A DNA stretch of 64,000 nt, taken from the NCBI GenBank assembly GCA_964384025.1, contig CAYLJJ010000019.1, positions 11,361-75,360 on the forward strand, written 5' to 3'. Below, in pieces: positions 1 through 8,793 of this stretch. Source of the DNA: CAYLJJ01 sp964384025. Lineage in GTDB: Bacteria > Myxococcota_A > Bradymonadia > UBA7976 > UBA1532. The translations under genes were made by a program, and so were the position numbers. The first letter of the stretch is position 1. Each line of letters opens with the position of its first letter. The notes beneath the pieces are model-generated. The model worked only from the letters and a program-made list of their open reading frames with translations, had not been told where the DNA came from and ran no database searches.

Positions 1-1
1 T

Positions 2-1093
2 GTAACTAAAGGGGGACAAATAGATTCGTCTGTTGAAAAGTTTTTAGGAATTTATCAACATGGATACTCTAAAAAACAAGTTTTTAGAGGCAGAGCACAC
101 TCTCTTGATGGTGATCAATACTTAGTAATCGAACTTCTTTTTTCTTCAGATGGTTCTGTCTTTATTCGTTTTGCCTTTGCTCCATTGTCTAGGAATATTC
201 GCCTTTGTTCTGGTCGCAAATATGAATATAGTATGAAAAAAAACTTGCCAATTTGTTCGGTGATGTACTCATTAGCGAAACATGCCGACATTGGACTGCG
301 GGAATAGATCCAAATCTATATGGAGCCGGGTATGGTTAGCATCAAGGACTTATAATAGAACTCTTTGAGTTTAAGCTAGAGGATATATTAGATGTCAAAT
401 CGGGTAAAAAGACCACTTCAGGTGAATGGTTGCGTGATTCAAAAAAGATACTTGATAATGAATATCAGAGTAAAGAATCGGAATTGTTTAAATGCATATC
501 GATCTCTTTTGGACGGAGAAAACAGGAGAACAAGCAAAAGGACAATTCCGATGAAAATATGCGGACTATGACAAGAGAGCAGAAATTATGGGGTCATTTT
601 CAACAAAAACGTGCAGTAATCCTTGAAGGGCCGCCGGATACAGGCCAAACTCACTTGGCAATGTTGCCTATTAAATGGCTTAGGGAATATAATGGCAAAG
701 AAATCAGCCTCGAAATTGTTCAGATGCATCCTGGATATGCCTATGAGGATCTTTAAGCCCGACATAATCTTGGATGGTTGGGGAAATCAACCGAATGCTC
801 TTGTGGTTGTATGCGCAAAATGGAAATGGATCTATGGCGAATCAAATGAACTTGAGAAAATTGTAAAGAGTGATCTATATCAAACCTTGGCTTATCTAGC
901 ATGGGTGAGAAGCCAGCCGAGTCGACAGATTAAGAGCGCTATAGGCATTTTAGTCTATCTTAAAAAAGAAGCCAGGATTAATTGCGTCTATTTCGGACCT
1001 ATAGATATAAACCCTGTGTGTTGGCTGGTCGGCTGTCAGTCACTCAGAAATTACACAATCCAACAATTAAGCAGCAACTTCATAGGTTATTAG
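2..1093 (+). pseudogene. Decayed McrBC-type restriction system remnant
   Basis: Three frames carry pieces of what looks like one ancestral mcrB-mcrC locus. Frame 2 is open from the window edge to a TAG at 305-307. The next segment lies in frame 1, has a stop at 337-339, then is open to 756. It includes GPPDTGQTHLA near 628-660, a McrB AAA+ Walker A (normally GPPGTGKTxLA) with Gly to Asp and the essential Lys to Gln, followed by a segment like the McrB VQxHPxYxYEDF motif. About 745-1093 continues in frame 2 with a McrC-like PD-(D/E)xK nuclease region: PDIIL, then CAKWKW where DAKWK/DAKYK is usual, then SDLYQTLAY. The rest of McrB and the start of McrC are missing, so an internal deletion joins them. 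The region is AT-richer than the following genes, consistent with transfer and decay. Family assignment is from motifs only. Confidence 0.7.
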
Positions 1094-1133
1094 ACAGGAT
1101 ACTAGAGGAGTCTGCTCTTAATAGCAACTAGAC

Positions 1134-3860
1134 ATGTCGAAGAAGAGATATATGCCTAAAAAGCTCACACTCGTGGGAAATCTACTGCCTAGTGGACGAA
1201 TAAGCCTTTGTTTGTTAGAAAAAGCAGGCTTTCAAACCTCTGCCGCTGTAGTCTCTCGTATTTTTGCAGCATTTGAGCAAGGTACAGGTTATGGTCTGCT
1301 TCACTTAGGGGCGGTAGAGTTAGACAGCAAATTGAGCCCCAGCCTCGCTTTCTGGCGCTCTTTGGGGCGGCTCTTTGTGAACGCTGTCTGTGGCATGCTC
1401 AATCCGATGGAGCCTGAGAAGGCGCCATCTCCTGAACCAAACTTTATGGAGCTGGATAGACTCGCTTGTAAGATCCCTCCGATGTATGGCGCTGAGCTGC
1501 TCTCTAGATCCCTGCTCCTTCGCCTCTGGGCTGAGATGGCTGGGGCGCTGGTAGAGCGAACTGCGGAGTATAAAGGGGGTCTTCAAGCTTATCTCAACGC
1601 CAGCCACTCCAACTGGCATGTGGTGGGCCGGATCTCTCTACATCTCGCTGAGAACAAGAGGGATCCGAACCTCCCCTTCGCCTTTATCGCTGCCTATGTG
1701 CGACAGCCTCCAGATCGAGCGACGCTGCAATATCTTCCTTTGAGTCGAGCCCTCCAGGAGTATGCAGGGAAACGGAATAAGCAGAAGCTGCTTTCCCTGC
1801 TCACTCCCCTTCAACAGGCAGCAGAGCAGAGTGAGCTGATGCGCGCTCTCTTGAACTCAGGTGATATCTATCATCCGCTGGCTTGGAGCGTGGAGGAGGC
1901 CTATCGCTTTCTCTGTGAGGCGGAACATTTTGAGCGCTCAGGGCTCGTGCTGCGCCTACCCGATTGGTGGCAGGCTAAGCGGCGAACACATCCTCAGGTT
2001 GAGGTGCTCATCGGAACAAAGTCTCCCAGCATCGTGAGCGGAGATGCCCTACTCGATTTTGATCTCCGTCTTTCTTTGGGCGGAGAGGCGCTGACGAGTG
2101 ATGAGATCAACACCATCCTTGAAGCCTCCGCAGGGCTCGTGCTCATCAAAGGTCGCTGGGTTGAGGTTGATCCCAAGAAGCTCAAGGAGCTGCTCAATCA
2201 TTGGCGCACAGCGCAGTCTCGGTTCAGCGCGGAGGGTCTCAGCTTTATCGAGGCGATGCGCTTGCTCTCTGGGGCTGAGTTTGAGCCCAAAGATCCTGGG
2301 AGTGAGCACCGACGCTCTCGGTGGTCCAAGGTGGTCGCTGGCGAATGGTTCGCTGCTCAACTCGAAGCGATACGTGCGCCAGAAATTTTAGAGGTGATCG
2401 ATCAGAACGCAGGGCTTCAGGCTCAGCTGCGTCCCTATCAGAAGGTGGGTGTGCAGTGGCTCTGGAACCTTCGAGCCCTGGGCCTCGGGGGCTGCTTGGC
2501 TGATGATATGGGCCTGGGCAAGACCATCCAGGTCATCGCCCTGCTGTCGATGCTGCAAAATCAGAAGCGCGATGAGGAACTTGATCTCTTAGTGGTGCCC
2601 GCCTCGCTCTTGGGCAATTGGCAAAGTGAGCTGAAGCGTTTTGCGCCCAACCTGCGAGCGCTCATCGCTCACCCCTCCAAGATCCCCTCACGCAAACTCA
2701 AGGTGCTGCCCTCCTCAGCGCTTGAGGGGAGGGATCTCATCATCACGACCTATGGCACCGTCCTGCGCACTCCATGGATACAGGGCTCCTCTTGGCGCAG
2801 TGTGATCCTTGATGAGGCGCAGGCGATCAAGAATCCCAGCGCTAAGCAGACTCAGGTCATCAAAAAGCTATCTGCTCGTTGGCGCTTGGCTCTTACAGGG
2901 ACACCGGTAGAGAATCGCTTGGGCGATCTCTGGTCTCTCTTCGATTTCCTCAACCCAGGCCTGCTCGGCTCCGCTGCGCTCTTTAAAACATTTTGTAAAT
3001 CGATGGAGAGCAACACTGTTGATGGCTTTGCGCCGCTGCGCAGGCTGATCGGCCCCTATCTCCTGCGGCGCTTAAAGAGCGATAAGCAGGTCATCTCTGA
3101 TCTGCCTGACAAGAGCGAGATCAACGCCTACTGCCTGTTGAGTAAGCATCAGGCTGCGCTCTACAAGCAGTCGGTCAAGGAGATGAGAACGGCCCTTGAG
3201 GAGAGCGATGGGATCAAGCGGCGAGGCGTCGTGCTCGCCTTCTTGATGCGCTTTAAGCAGATCTGCAATCACCCCTCTCAATGGTTGGGCGACGCTGATT
3301 TTAAAGCAAACCATAGCGGTAAGTTTCAGCGCCTCTTGGCGATCTGTGAGCCCATCGCGGAGCGTCAAGAGAAGGTGCTGATCTTTACTCAGTTTCGCGT
3401 GATGATTGAGCCGCTGCGAGATCTCTTGAGCGCCTGCTTTGATCATCCAGGCGTGGTGTTGCACGGCGGCACCCCCGTAAAACAGCGCGCGGGCTTGGTT
3501 CAGCGGTTTCAGGAGGATGAAGAGCTGCCTTTTATGGTCCTCTCCCTCAAAGCAGGGGGCGCAGGGCTCAACCTGACCGCCGCCAATCATATCATTCACT
3601 TTGATCGCTGGTGGAACCCTGCGGTAGAGAATCAGGCCACGGATCGCGCCTTCCGCATTGGCCAGAAAAGGAATGTGCTTGTGCAAAAGTTCATCTGTAA
3701 AGGGACCGTAGAGGAGCGCATCGATAAGCTCATCACGCATAAGCAGCGCCTCTCCGATTCCCTGCTCTCCGGTACAGAGGAGGTGAAGCTCACCGAGCTG
3801 AGCGATGATGAGTTGCTGGAGCTGGTGAACCTGGATCTTCAGAGTGCGGTGATCTCATGA
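1134..3860 (+). CDS. SNF2-family helicase-like ATPase
   Basis: This 908-residue protein is a Swi2/Snf2-family DNA translocase. The first RecA-like lobe has the DDMGLGKT Walker A at about residues 456-463 and DEAQ (motif II) near 560, followed by LTGTPVENRL (motif III) near 588. The second lobe has GGAGLNLTAANHI and the arginine-finger stretch DRAFRIGQ near residues 807-845. About 440 residues precede the ATPase core, as in bacterial SNF2 proteins associated with SWIM proteins. Start ATG 1134 has AGAGGAG some 24 bases upstream, so the in-frame ATG at 1152 is an alternative. The stop overlaps the SWIM gene by four bases (ATGA), so the two are translationally coupled. Likely role is DNA-protein remodelling in transcription, repair or defence; the substrate is unknown. 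Confidence 0.93.
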   Translation: MSKKRYMPKKLTLVGNLLPSGRISLCLLEKAGFQTSAAVVSRIFAAFEQGTGYGLLHLGAVELDSKLSPSLAFWRSLGRLFVNAVCGMLNPMEPEKAPSPEPNFMELDRLACKIPPMYGAELLSRSLLLRLWAEMAGALVERTAEYKGGLQAYLNASHSNWHVVGRISLHLAENKRDPNLPFAFIAAYVRQPPDRATLQYLPLSRALQEYAGKRNKQKLLSLLTPLQQAAEQSELMRALLNSGDIYHPLAWSVEEAYRFLCEAEHFERSGLVLRLPDWWQAKRRTHPQVEVLIGTKSPSIVSGDALLDFDLRLSLGGEALTSDEINTILEASAGLVLIKGRWVEVDPKKLKELLNHWRTAQSRFSAEGLSFIEAMRLLSGAEFEPKDPGSEHRRSRWSKVVAGEWFAAQLEAIRAPEILEVIDQNAGLQAQLRPYQKVGVQWLWNLRALGLGGCLADDMGLGKTIQVIALLSMLQNQKRDEELDLLVVPASLLGNWQSELKRFAPNLRALIAHPSKIPSRKLKVLPSSALEGRDLIITTYGTVLRTPWIQGSSWRSVILDEAQAIKNPSAKQTQVIKKLSARWRLALTGTPVENRLGDLWSLFDFLNPGLLGSAALFKTFCKSMESNTVDGFAPLRRLIGPYLLRRLKSDKQVISDLPDKSEINAYCLLSKHQAALYKQSVKEMRTALEESDGIKRRGVVLAFLMRFKQICNHPSQWLGDADFKANHSGKFQRLLAICEPIAERQEKVLIFTQFRVMIEPLRDLLSACFDHPGVVLHGGTPVKQRAGLVQRFQEDEELPFMVLSLKAGGAGLNLTAANHIIHFDRWWNPAVENQATDRAFRIGQKRNVLVQKFICKGTVEERIDKLITHKQRLSDSLLSGTEEVKLTELSDDELLELVNLDLQSAVIS

Positions 3861-4846
3861 GTCGGTGGGCGGCTTATGTTCCCGTTGCTAAGCGCCGCGC
3901 CCGCGCAGCGAGGCAGATCGCCAAGATGCGTAGAGCAGGGCGTATCCTAAAGCCCGTCGAGATTGAGGGGCGTGGCATCAGTCAGAGCTTCTGGGGTCGC
4001 TCCTGGTGTAAAAACTTGGAGGCTTATAGCGACTTCAGCAACCGCCTCCCCCGAGGTCGTACCTATGCCCGCAATGGCTCAGTCCTTGACCTTCAGATCG
4101 GGGAGGGGCTGATTAAGGCGCTGGTCAACGGCTCAAGGTTGTACAAAGTTAGGCTGAAGATCATGCCGCTCTCAGAGATACGCTGGGCGAGCCTAAAGAG
4201 CGCCTGCGCAGGGCAGGTTGATTCTCTTGTAGAGCTGCTTCAGGGGGAGTTCTCCAGTGGTGTGATGGAGATCGTGAGTCGTCCAAGTGAGGGGCTCTTT
4301 CCCACCCCAAAAGAGTTTGAGTTTTTCTGCTCCTGCCCAGACTCCGCGAGGCTGTGTAAACATATCGCCGCTGCGCTCTATGGCGTGGGTGCTCGCCTGG
4401 ATCTGGAGCCTGAGATGTTGTTCTCGTTGCGTGGCGTTGATCCACACGAGATGATCGATGAGGCGATGGCGCGAGGTGTTGAAGTGCTTCCTGGGAGACA
4501 GCCACACAGGCGGCTGCTCAAGCTGGATGAGCTCTCCTCGATCTTTGGCTTCGAGATCGACTTTAACGATGAGGTGTTCTCAGCCCCGAGCGAAAAGGAG
4601 CAGAGAAGGAGCAGAGCGCCGAGGAGTAGAACCACTGAGCTCAGAGATGAGGCTCAGCGTTTATTGGCCTTGGTTATCGAAAAACCCGGTCTGCGTACAC
4701 CACAGCTCAGTGATCAACTCAACCTCTCTCTCTCAGCCGCGAGGACGATCATCAAGCAGCTCAAACAGCGTGGCTTGATCTGTTTCAAAGGTGCCTCTAA
4801 AAACGGGGGCTATTATCGGATCCCTCACTCAGATGGAGTCGCTTAA
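3857..4846 (+). CDS. SWIM zinc-finger protein with C-terminal winged helix
   Basis: The 329-residue product has a SWIM zinc finger near residues 157-178, seen as CSCPDSARLCKHIAAA (the CxC...CxH pattern). The N-terminal part resembles other bacterial SWIM proteins encoded beside SNF2 helicases, including the stretch GISQSFWGRSWCKNLE. Residues of about 255-325 look like a helix-turn-helix or winged helix (PQLSDQLNLSLSAARTIIKQL then a GYYRI wing). The gene overlaps the SNF2 gene by ATGA, which supports a two-protein complex in which this member contacts nucleic acid or partner proteins. The added winged helix suggests DNA targeting, which is an inference. Confidence 0.88.
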   Translation: MSRWAAYVPVAKRRARAARQIAKMRRAGRILKPVEIEGRGISQSFWGRSWCKNLEAYSDFSNRLPRGRTYARNGSVLDLQIGEGLIKALVNGSRLYKVRLKIMPLSEIRWASLKSACAGQVDSLVELLQGEFSSGVMEIVSRPSEGLFPTPKEFEFFCSCPDSARLCKHIAAALYGVGARLDLEPEMLFSLRGVDPHEMIDEAMARGVEVLPGRQPHRRLLKLDELSSIFGFEIDFNDEVFSAPSEKEQRRSRAPRSRTTELRDEAQRLLALVIEKPGLRTPQLSDQLNLSLSAARTIIKQLKQRGLICFKGASKNGGYYRIPHSDGVA

Positions 4847-4849
4847 GTC

Positions 4850-5488
4850 ATGAACCGTCGCGACTTCCTCTCCAGTCTGCTGCTCCTGGGACCAACGGTG
4901 GCTTCAGGCTACCTCCTCCCTCGGCGACATCTCCTACGTAAGGTCTCCAGCCGCCTTCAGAGGAGCCCCAAGCTAAGCCTTGAGCTGGAGGGTCGCCTAT
5001 GGACAGCAGAGGGAAGCTTAGAGATCAGAGAGCGCTGGCGCTTTGATCAGCCCGGCAAACGTCTAGAGTGCCTGACTCAGGCAGGCCCCCGTCAGTTGCG
5101 CTGGGATCAGAAAGGAGATGATGCTCTGAGGCCTCATCGACTGCTGCGCCAAAGCCTTCAGCGCCTCTTCGTTGAAGCTGATCTGGGAGCATTGATGCGT
5201 GATCTGAAGATCGATCACAGGCGGGAGAGCTTAAGCTTAGCTGGGGAGCGTGTCGCGCATCTCCTGGGAGCAGGGCCTCGAGAGCCTCAACGACCTCAGG
5301 TCTGGATCGATCAAGAGAGCTTCCTCCCTCTGCGTGTCCGTGCTCAAGAGCCTGATGGTTTGGTCGATCTTCAGCTCCTCTCTTGGCAGGGTCCAATCAG
5401 CCAAGGGCGCTTTCCCCATAAGATCCGTCTTAACAGTCAGAGGCGATTGAGGCGTGAGCTGGAGCTGCTCTCCATCTCTCAAGCCTGA
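4850..5488 (+). CDS. Tat-exported protein of unknown function
   Basis: The 212-residue product begins MNRRDFLSSLLLLGPTVASG, a twin-arginine signal (RRDFL) followed by a hydrophobic stretch, so export as a folded protein is likely. The remainder is rich in Arg, Leu and beta-prone segments. It alternates short strands such as LSLELEGRLWTAEGSLEI and WIDQESFLPLRVRA in a way reminiscent of LolA-like lipoprotein-carrier folds, but I cannot confirm that. It starts three bases after the SWIM gene and is probably in the same transcript. No catalytic motif is visible. Confidence 0.7.
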   Translation: MNRRDFLSSLLLLGPTVASGYLLPRRHLLRKVSSRLQRSPKLSLELEGRLWTAEGSLEIRERWRFDQPGKRLECLTQAGPRQLRWDQKGDDALRPHRLLRQSLQRLFVEADLGALMRDLKIDHRRESLSLAGERVAHLLGAGPREPQRPQVWIDQESFLPLRVRAQEPDGLVDLQLLSWQGPISQGRFPHKIRLNSQRRLRRELELLSISQA

Positions 5489-5497
5489 GAAGTACTC

Positions 5498-5522
5498 TAG
5501 CGAGATGGAGATCCCCTCGCTA
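5498..5522. terminator. Hairpin downstream of the Tat-protein gene
   Basis: TAGCGAG at 5498-5504 and CTCGCTA at 5516-5522 form a perfect 7-bp stem with a 12-base loop. It starts ten bases after the upstream stop. No long T tract follows, so it may be a weak terminator or a processing structure between this operon and the ATPase pair. Confidence 0.3.
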
Positions 5523-5555
5523 TAGTGCCCTCTTCTCTAAGCTGGGTTTTTAAGC

Positions 5556-6479
5556 GTGGATTTCTTCCAAAGGCGAATTCACTTCATCACCGGTAAGGGC
5601 GGCGTCGGTCGTACGACCCTCACCGCAGCCCTAAGCCTAGCCGCCGCTAAAGCGGGGCGCCGAGTCCTGGCCTGTGAAGTGAGCGATCCTGATGGAGGTC
5701 CCTCGGTACTGGGGCCCTATCTGGGGCTGGAGGATCTGGATGAACAACCCAGATCACTGCCTCAGGTCTCAGAGGGCCCAGAGGTTTGTCGCCTCTGGGC
5801 TCCCCGAGGACATGAACTCTTCCTCCGCAGCATCCTACCCAAGACCCTGGTTCGAGCTGGACTGCGCTCTCGATCCCTACATAAGTTCCTCAACGCGGCG
5901 CCCTCCTTCTATGAGATGGGCATCATGTATCACCTGCTCTATCTGGAGCAGCTCAAGCTGGAGTCGGGAGCGCCTCGCTGGGAACAGATCCTGATCGATA
6001 TGCCCGCGACAGGGCATGCTTTGGCCTTCACCAGCCTTCCTGAGGTTCTGCTGCGCCTTATGCCCCGGGGGCCAGTGGCTCGAGCGATCAGAGCAGGGCA
6101 GCAGATCTTCAATGATCCAGAGCGCACCGTTGCCTGGGTGGTCACCCTACCTGAGCAGCTGCCCATCTCTGAAGCTCTGGAGTTGGCTGAGGGTTTGTCA
6201 GAGACAGGGATTGAGGTGGGGGGGTTTCTGCTTAATCGCTTTACAGAGTGGCCCTTCAGCCAAGATGAATTGGTGGAAATGCAGGCTTGGTTCCAGGGAC
6301 GACCCGTTCACGGCGCAGAGGTGGTAGAGCAGATCCAGGAAGCGCGACGAGAGCGCGCCCGCCTAGAACGAGAAAGCCCACGCCCTGTTCTCCCCCTGCC
6401 TCAACAAGAGGAAGAGCCTATCCCCGAGCTGATGGAGCTCTTCCTGCGCCAGTGGAGGCTCTGTGGACAACTGGATTGA
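5556..6479 (+). CDS. Get3/ArsA-like ATPase, subunit A (P-loop Lys to Arg)
   Basis: This 307-residue member of the ArsA/Get3 SIMIBI ATPases starts at GTG 5556. Its deviant Walker A reads GKGGVGRTT at residues 13-21. The signature lysine (K14) is kept, but the canonical P-loop lysine is arginine (R19). The following RRVLACEVSDPDGG strand resembles the family's switch-adjacent strand. ILIDMPATGHAL near residue 150 is a Walker B/switch II-like stretch. It overlaps the next gene by 17 bases. From memory, actinobacteria encode a similar adjacent pair (Rv3679/Rv3680) that forms a heterodimer, so a heterodimeric ATPase is the best guess. There is no sign of an arsenite operon. Confidence 0.85.
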   Translation: MDFFQRRIHFITGKGGVGRTTLTAALSLAAAKAGRRVLACEVSDPDGGPSVLGPYLGLEDLDEQPRSLPQVSEGPEVCRLWAPRGHELFLRSILPKTLVRAGLRSRSLHKFLNAAPSFYEMGIMYHLLYLEQLKLESGAPRWEQILIDMPATGHALAFTSLPEVLLRLMPRGPVARAIRAGQQIFNDPERTVAWVVTLPEQLPISEALELAEGLSETGIEVGGFLLNRFTEWPFSQDELVEMQAWFQGRPVHGAEVVEQIQEARRERARLERESPRPVLPLPQQEEEPIPELMELFLRQWRLCGQLD

Positions 6480-7542
6480 GAAGCGAGTCCTGGTCTGCTG
6501 TGGAGCAGGCGGGGTGGGTAAGACCACGCTCTCAGCGGCCCTCTCGATCCTCGCTGCCCGAAGAGGGCGTCGGGTTCTGGTAGTAACCATCGATCCCAGC
6601 CGTCGCTTAGCAGAAACCCTGGGGGTCGCTCGCAACCCCAAGGAGCCTGTTCCTCTCACCCCTGCGCACCTGAAGCAGGCTGGAATCACAGGTACACTGC
6701 ATGTCTGGATGTTGGATCCTCAGCTGATCTCCGATCAGGCTGTTTACAGTTTTATGGGAGCACAGGCTGAGCATCTCCTCTCCAACCCGATCTACCAAAA
6801 TGTCACCGCGATGGTGGCGGGGATGCAAGAGTACACAGCGATGGAGGCCCTCTACCGCTTCGTCCAGGAGGATCGCTATGATCTCATTATCCTGGACACT
6901 CCCCCCTCTCGAGATGCGTTGCGCTTTCTGGAGGCGCCGAGTCGCTTGGGCGCTTTCTTGGATCGTCGTGTCTTTAACCTCTTCCTTCACAATGAGGAGG
7001 CGGGCTTCATCCGGCGTATGGCGACGCGGCTCATCGAGCGGGTCTTTGATCTGGGCTTTGGGCAAGAGAGCCGCCTTGATTTACAGGAGTTCTTTCAGCT
7101 CTCCGGTGGGATCTTTCAACGCCTCAACCACAACCAAGCTGAGATGAAGCGCTTCTTTCAGCAGCCAGAAGTAGGCTTTCTTCTGGTTACTTCTCCTCGT
7201 CAAGAGGCCCTTGAGGAGGCGTTCTATTTTGAGCGCAAGACCCGTGATGAGCTGGGACTGCATCTGTTGGGATACCTCCTCAATCGCTCTTTAGCAGCCA
7301 CCAGCCAACGGAGCGAGCTGAGACCAGAGCTTTTACGAGGGCTCCCAGAGGGGCTTCAGGGAGCACTTTTGCGCCTTCAGCCGCTCGCCGCCATCGAAGC
7401 TCAACGAGCCCAAGAGCATGCGGCCCTGGCGCAGACCCTGGCCCAAAGAGCGGGTCAAGTTCGTGTCCTACCCTCTCTGCCCAGAGGAGCTGCAGAGATG
7501 GAGGCTCTGCTTGCCCTAGCTGATGAGCTGGAGCGTCCTTAA
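6463..7542 (+). CDS. Get3/ArsA-like ATPase, subunit B
   Basis: The 359-residue product starts at GTG 6463 inside the end of subunit A. Its P-loop is GAGGVGKTT at residues 14-22: the canonical P-loop lysine (K20) is present, but the signature lysine of the deviant Walker A is alanine (A15). VVTIDPSRRLAETLG near residues 39-53 is typical of the ArsA/Get3 group, and LIILDTPPSRDALRFL near residues 140-155 is the switch II region. The tandem, overlapping arrangement with subunit A argues for a heterodimer in which each chain supplies a different part of the active site. The client is unknown; membrane-protein or envelope targeting is one possibility. Confidence 0.87.
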   Translation: MDNWIEKRVLVCCGAGGVGKTTLSAALSILAARRGRRVLVVTIDPSRRLAETLGVARNPKEPVPLTPAHLKQAGITGTLHVWMLDPQLISDQAVYSFMGAQAEHLLSNPIYQNVTAMVAGMQEYTAMEALYRFVQEDRYDLIILDTPPSRDALRFLEAPSRLGAFLDRRVFNLFLHNEEAGFIRRMATRLIERVFDLGFGQESRLDLQEFFQLSGGIFQRLNHNQAEMKRFFQQPEVGFLLVTSPRQEALEEAFYFERKTRDELGLHLLGYLLNRSLAATSQRSELRPELLRGLPEGLQGALLRLQPLAAIEAQRAQEHAALAQTLAQRAGQVRVLPSLPRGAAEMEALLALADELERP

Positions 7543-7570
7543 CCCTGAGTCCTCCTAGAGAGTTGTAGAT

Positions 7571-8185
7571 ATGCGATCACTCAGCCTCTTCCTTCTCCTC
7601 CTGGCTTGCACCGAGACTGCGCCCAAAGTAGCTGAGGGCGATAAGCTTCTGCCCAAGATCTCCAAGGAGAGCGCCAAGCTGCTTAAGCCGATGAAAACTC
7701 AGTCCCAGCTTCTCAAGGAGAGTAGCAAACGGAAAGCTTCAAAGCGCCTGAAGCTTCAACACACAGCCACCAAGCCAAGCGCTGCCTCCAAGTTCAAATC
7801 AGCGCTCAAGTGGGATGGCCCTGTCGCCTGGATGAGCTGGGAGGAGATGTTGAAAATCTCCAAAGAGGAGCGTAAACCTGTGGCCCTGATGCTCTATACT
7901 GACTGGTGCCCCCACTGTAAACGGCTGGCGCCTCTCTTTCAGGAGCCTGAGATCGCTGCTCTCAGCAAGGAGCTGACGATGGTTCTCCAATCAAGTTCGT
8001 CCAGACCCACTTGGATGAAGGATTATCAGAGATATGGGAACTATGTCCCTCGCCTGCTCTTCCTAGATAAAGATCTCAAAGTTCGTGAAGATCTCAACAG
8101 TGGAAACACCAAACATCCCTATTTCTATACGCCGCATGGAAAGGGAAAGCTCATCGAGAGCTTGAAGAAAGCGGCAGAAAAATAA
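7571..8185 (+). CDS. Thioredoxin-fold lipoprotein
   Basis: The 204-residue protein begins MRSLSLFLLLLACTET, a lipoprotein signal with the lipobox cysteine at residue 13. A Lys-rich linker of roughly 60 residues follows. A thioredoxin-like domain then carries YTDWCPHCKRLAPLF, a CxxC active site with the family's Trp before it. The spacing to the next strand (PRLLFLDKDLKV, with the cis-Pro position) fits thioredoxin-like thiol reductases of the envelope. It probably reduces or repairs periplasmic thiols, possibly for the Cys-rich surface proteins encoded in this window; that link is inference. Confidence 0.82.
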   Translation: MRSLSLFLLLLACTETAPKVAEGDKLLPKISKESAKLLKPMKTQSQLLKESSKRKASKRLKLQHTATKPSAASKFKSALKWDGPVAWMSWEEMLKISKEERKPVALMLYTDWCPHCKRLAPLFQEPEIAALSKELTMVLQSSSSRPTWMKDYQRYGNYVPRLLFLDKDLKVREDLNSGNTKHPYFYTPHGKGKLIESLKKAAEK

Positions 8186-8193
8186 GAAAAGAT

Positions 8194-8793
8194 ATGATCT
8201 CCCACGATGGTCGGACCGTCTACTTTTGTATCGATATAGAGGCCAGCGGTCCCGTGCCGGGGTTGTATAATATGGTCTCTATCGGCTGCGCTGTAGTTCG
8301 TTTTAATGGCATCGAATATGAGCGAGGTGACACGTTCTACTACGAAATTAAGCCAGATTTCCCCGGTTTTGACGCTGAAGCGATGCGTATACATGGCCTG
8401 AGAAGAGCCTATCTGGAGGAGGAGGGACGCACCTCAAGAGAGGTGATGCAGGCGATCTCTAGCTTTGTTCACGCCCAGCTTGGGCGTAGTGAGAAGGCTC
8501 TTTTCGTAGGGCATAATGCCCCCTTTGATTGGATGTTTGTGGCCTATTACCTGGGCTGGTTGGGGCTCTCCAACCCCTTTGGGTACAACGCCCTAGATAC
8601 CAAGGCTCTGATGATGGGTCGTCATAAACTCTCCTGGTGGCGTAGCTCTAAGTCGGAGATGCTTCAGCTCTACCCTCACCTGGAGGAGCCAGAGCCGGAG
8701 ATGGTACACAATGCGCTGGCTGATGCTGAGTTCCAGGCAGATATTTTGATCGCGCTCCTTGAAGGTCCTGAGGCCCATCTTCAGATCCCATGA
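8194..8793 (+). CDS. DEDDh-type 3'-5' exonuclease
   Basis: The 199-residue protein is in the RNase T/DNA polymerase III epsilon superfamily. The motifs seen are CIDIEASGP near residue 14 (Exo I, D and E), GHNAPFDWMF near residue 108 (Exo II, D) and HNALADAEFQADIL near residue 172 (Exo III, H and D). No other domain is attached. It lies nine bases after the thioredoxin-fold gene and overlaps the CHAT gene by ATGA, so it is probably co-transcribed. DNA or RNA specificity cannot be told from sequence. Confidence 0.88.
   Translation: MISHDGRTVYFCIDIEASGPVPGLYNMVSIGCAVVRFNGIEYERGDTFYYEIKPDFPGFDAEAMRIHGLRRAYLEEEGRTSREVMQAISSFVHAQLGRSEKALFVGHNAPFDWMFVAYYLGWLGLSNPFGYNALDTKALMMGRHKLSWWRSSKSEMLQLYPHLEEPEPEMVHNALADAEFQADILIALLEGPEAHLQIP

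Noticed and set aside
3072..3740. 222-residue open frame on the minus strand
   Set aside because: It is antisense to the SNF2 helicase motor domain and has no family features.
5556..7542. Arsenite efflux operon
   Set aside because: The ATPases are ArsA-like, but there is no arsB, arsR, arsC or arsD gene beside them and the P-loops suggest a Get3-type pair.
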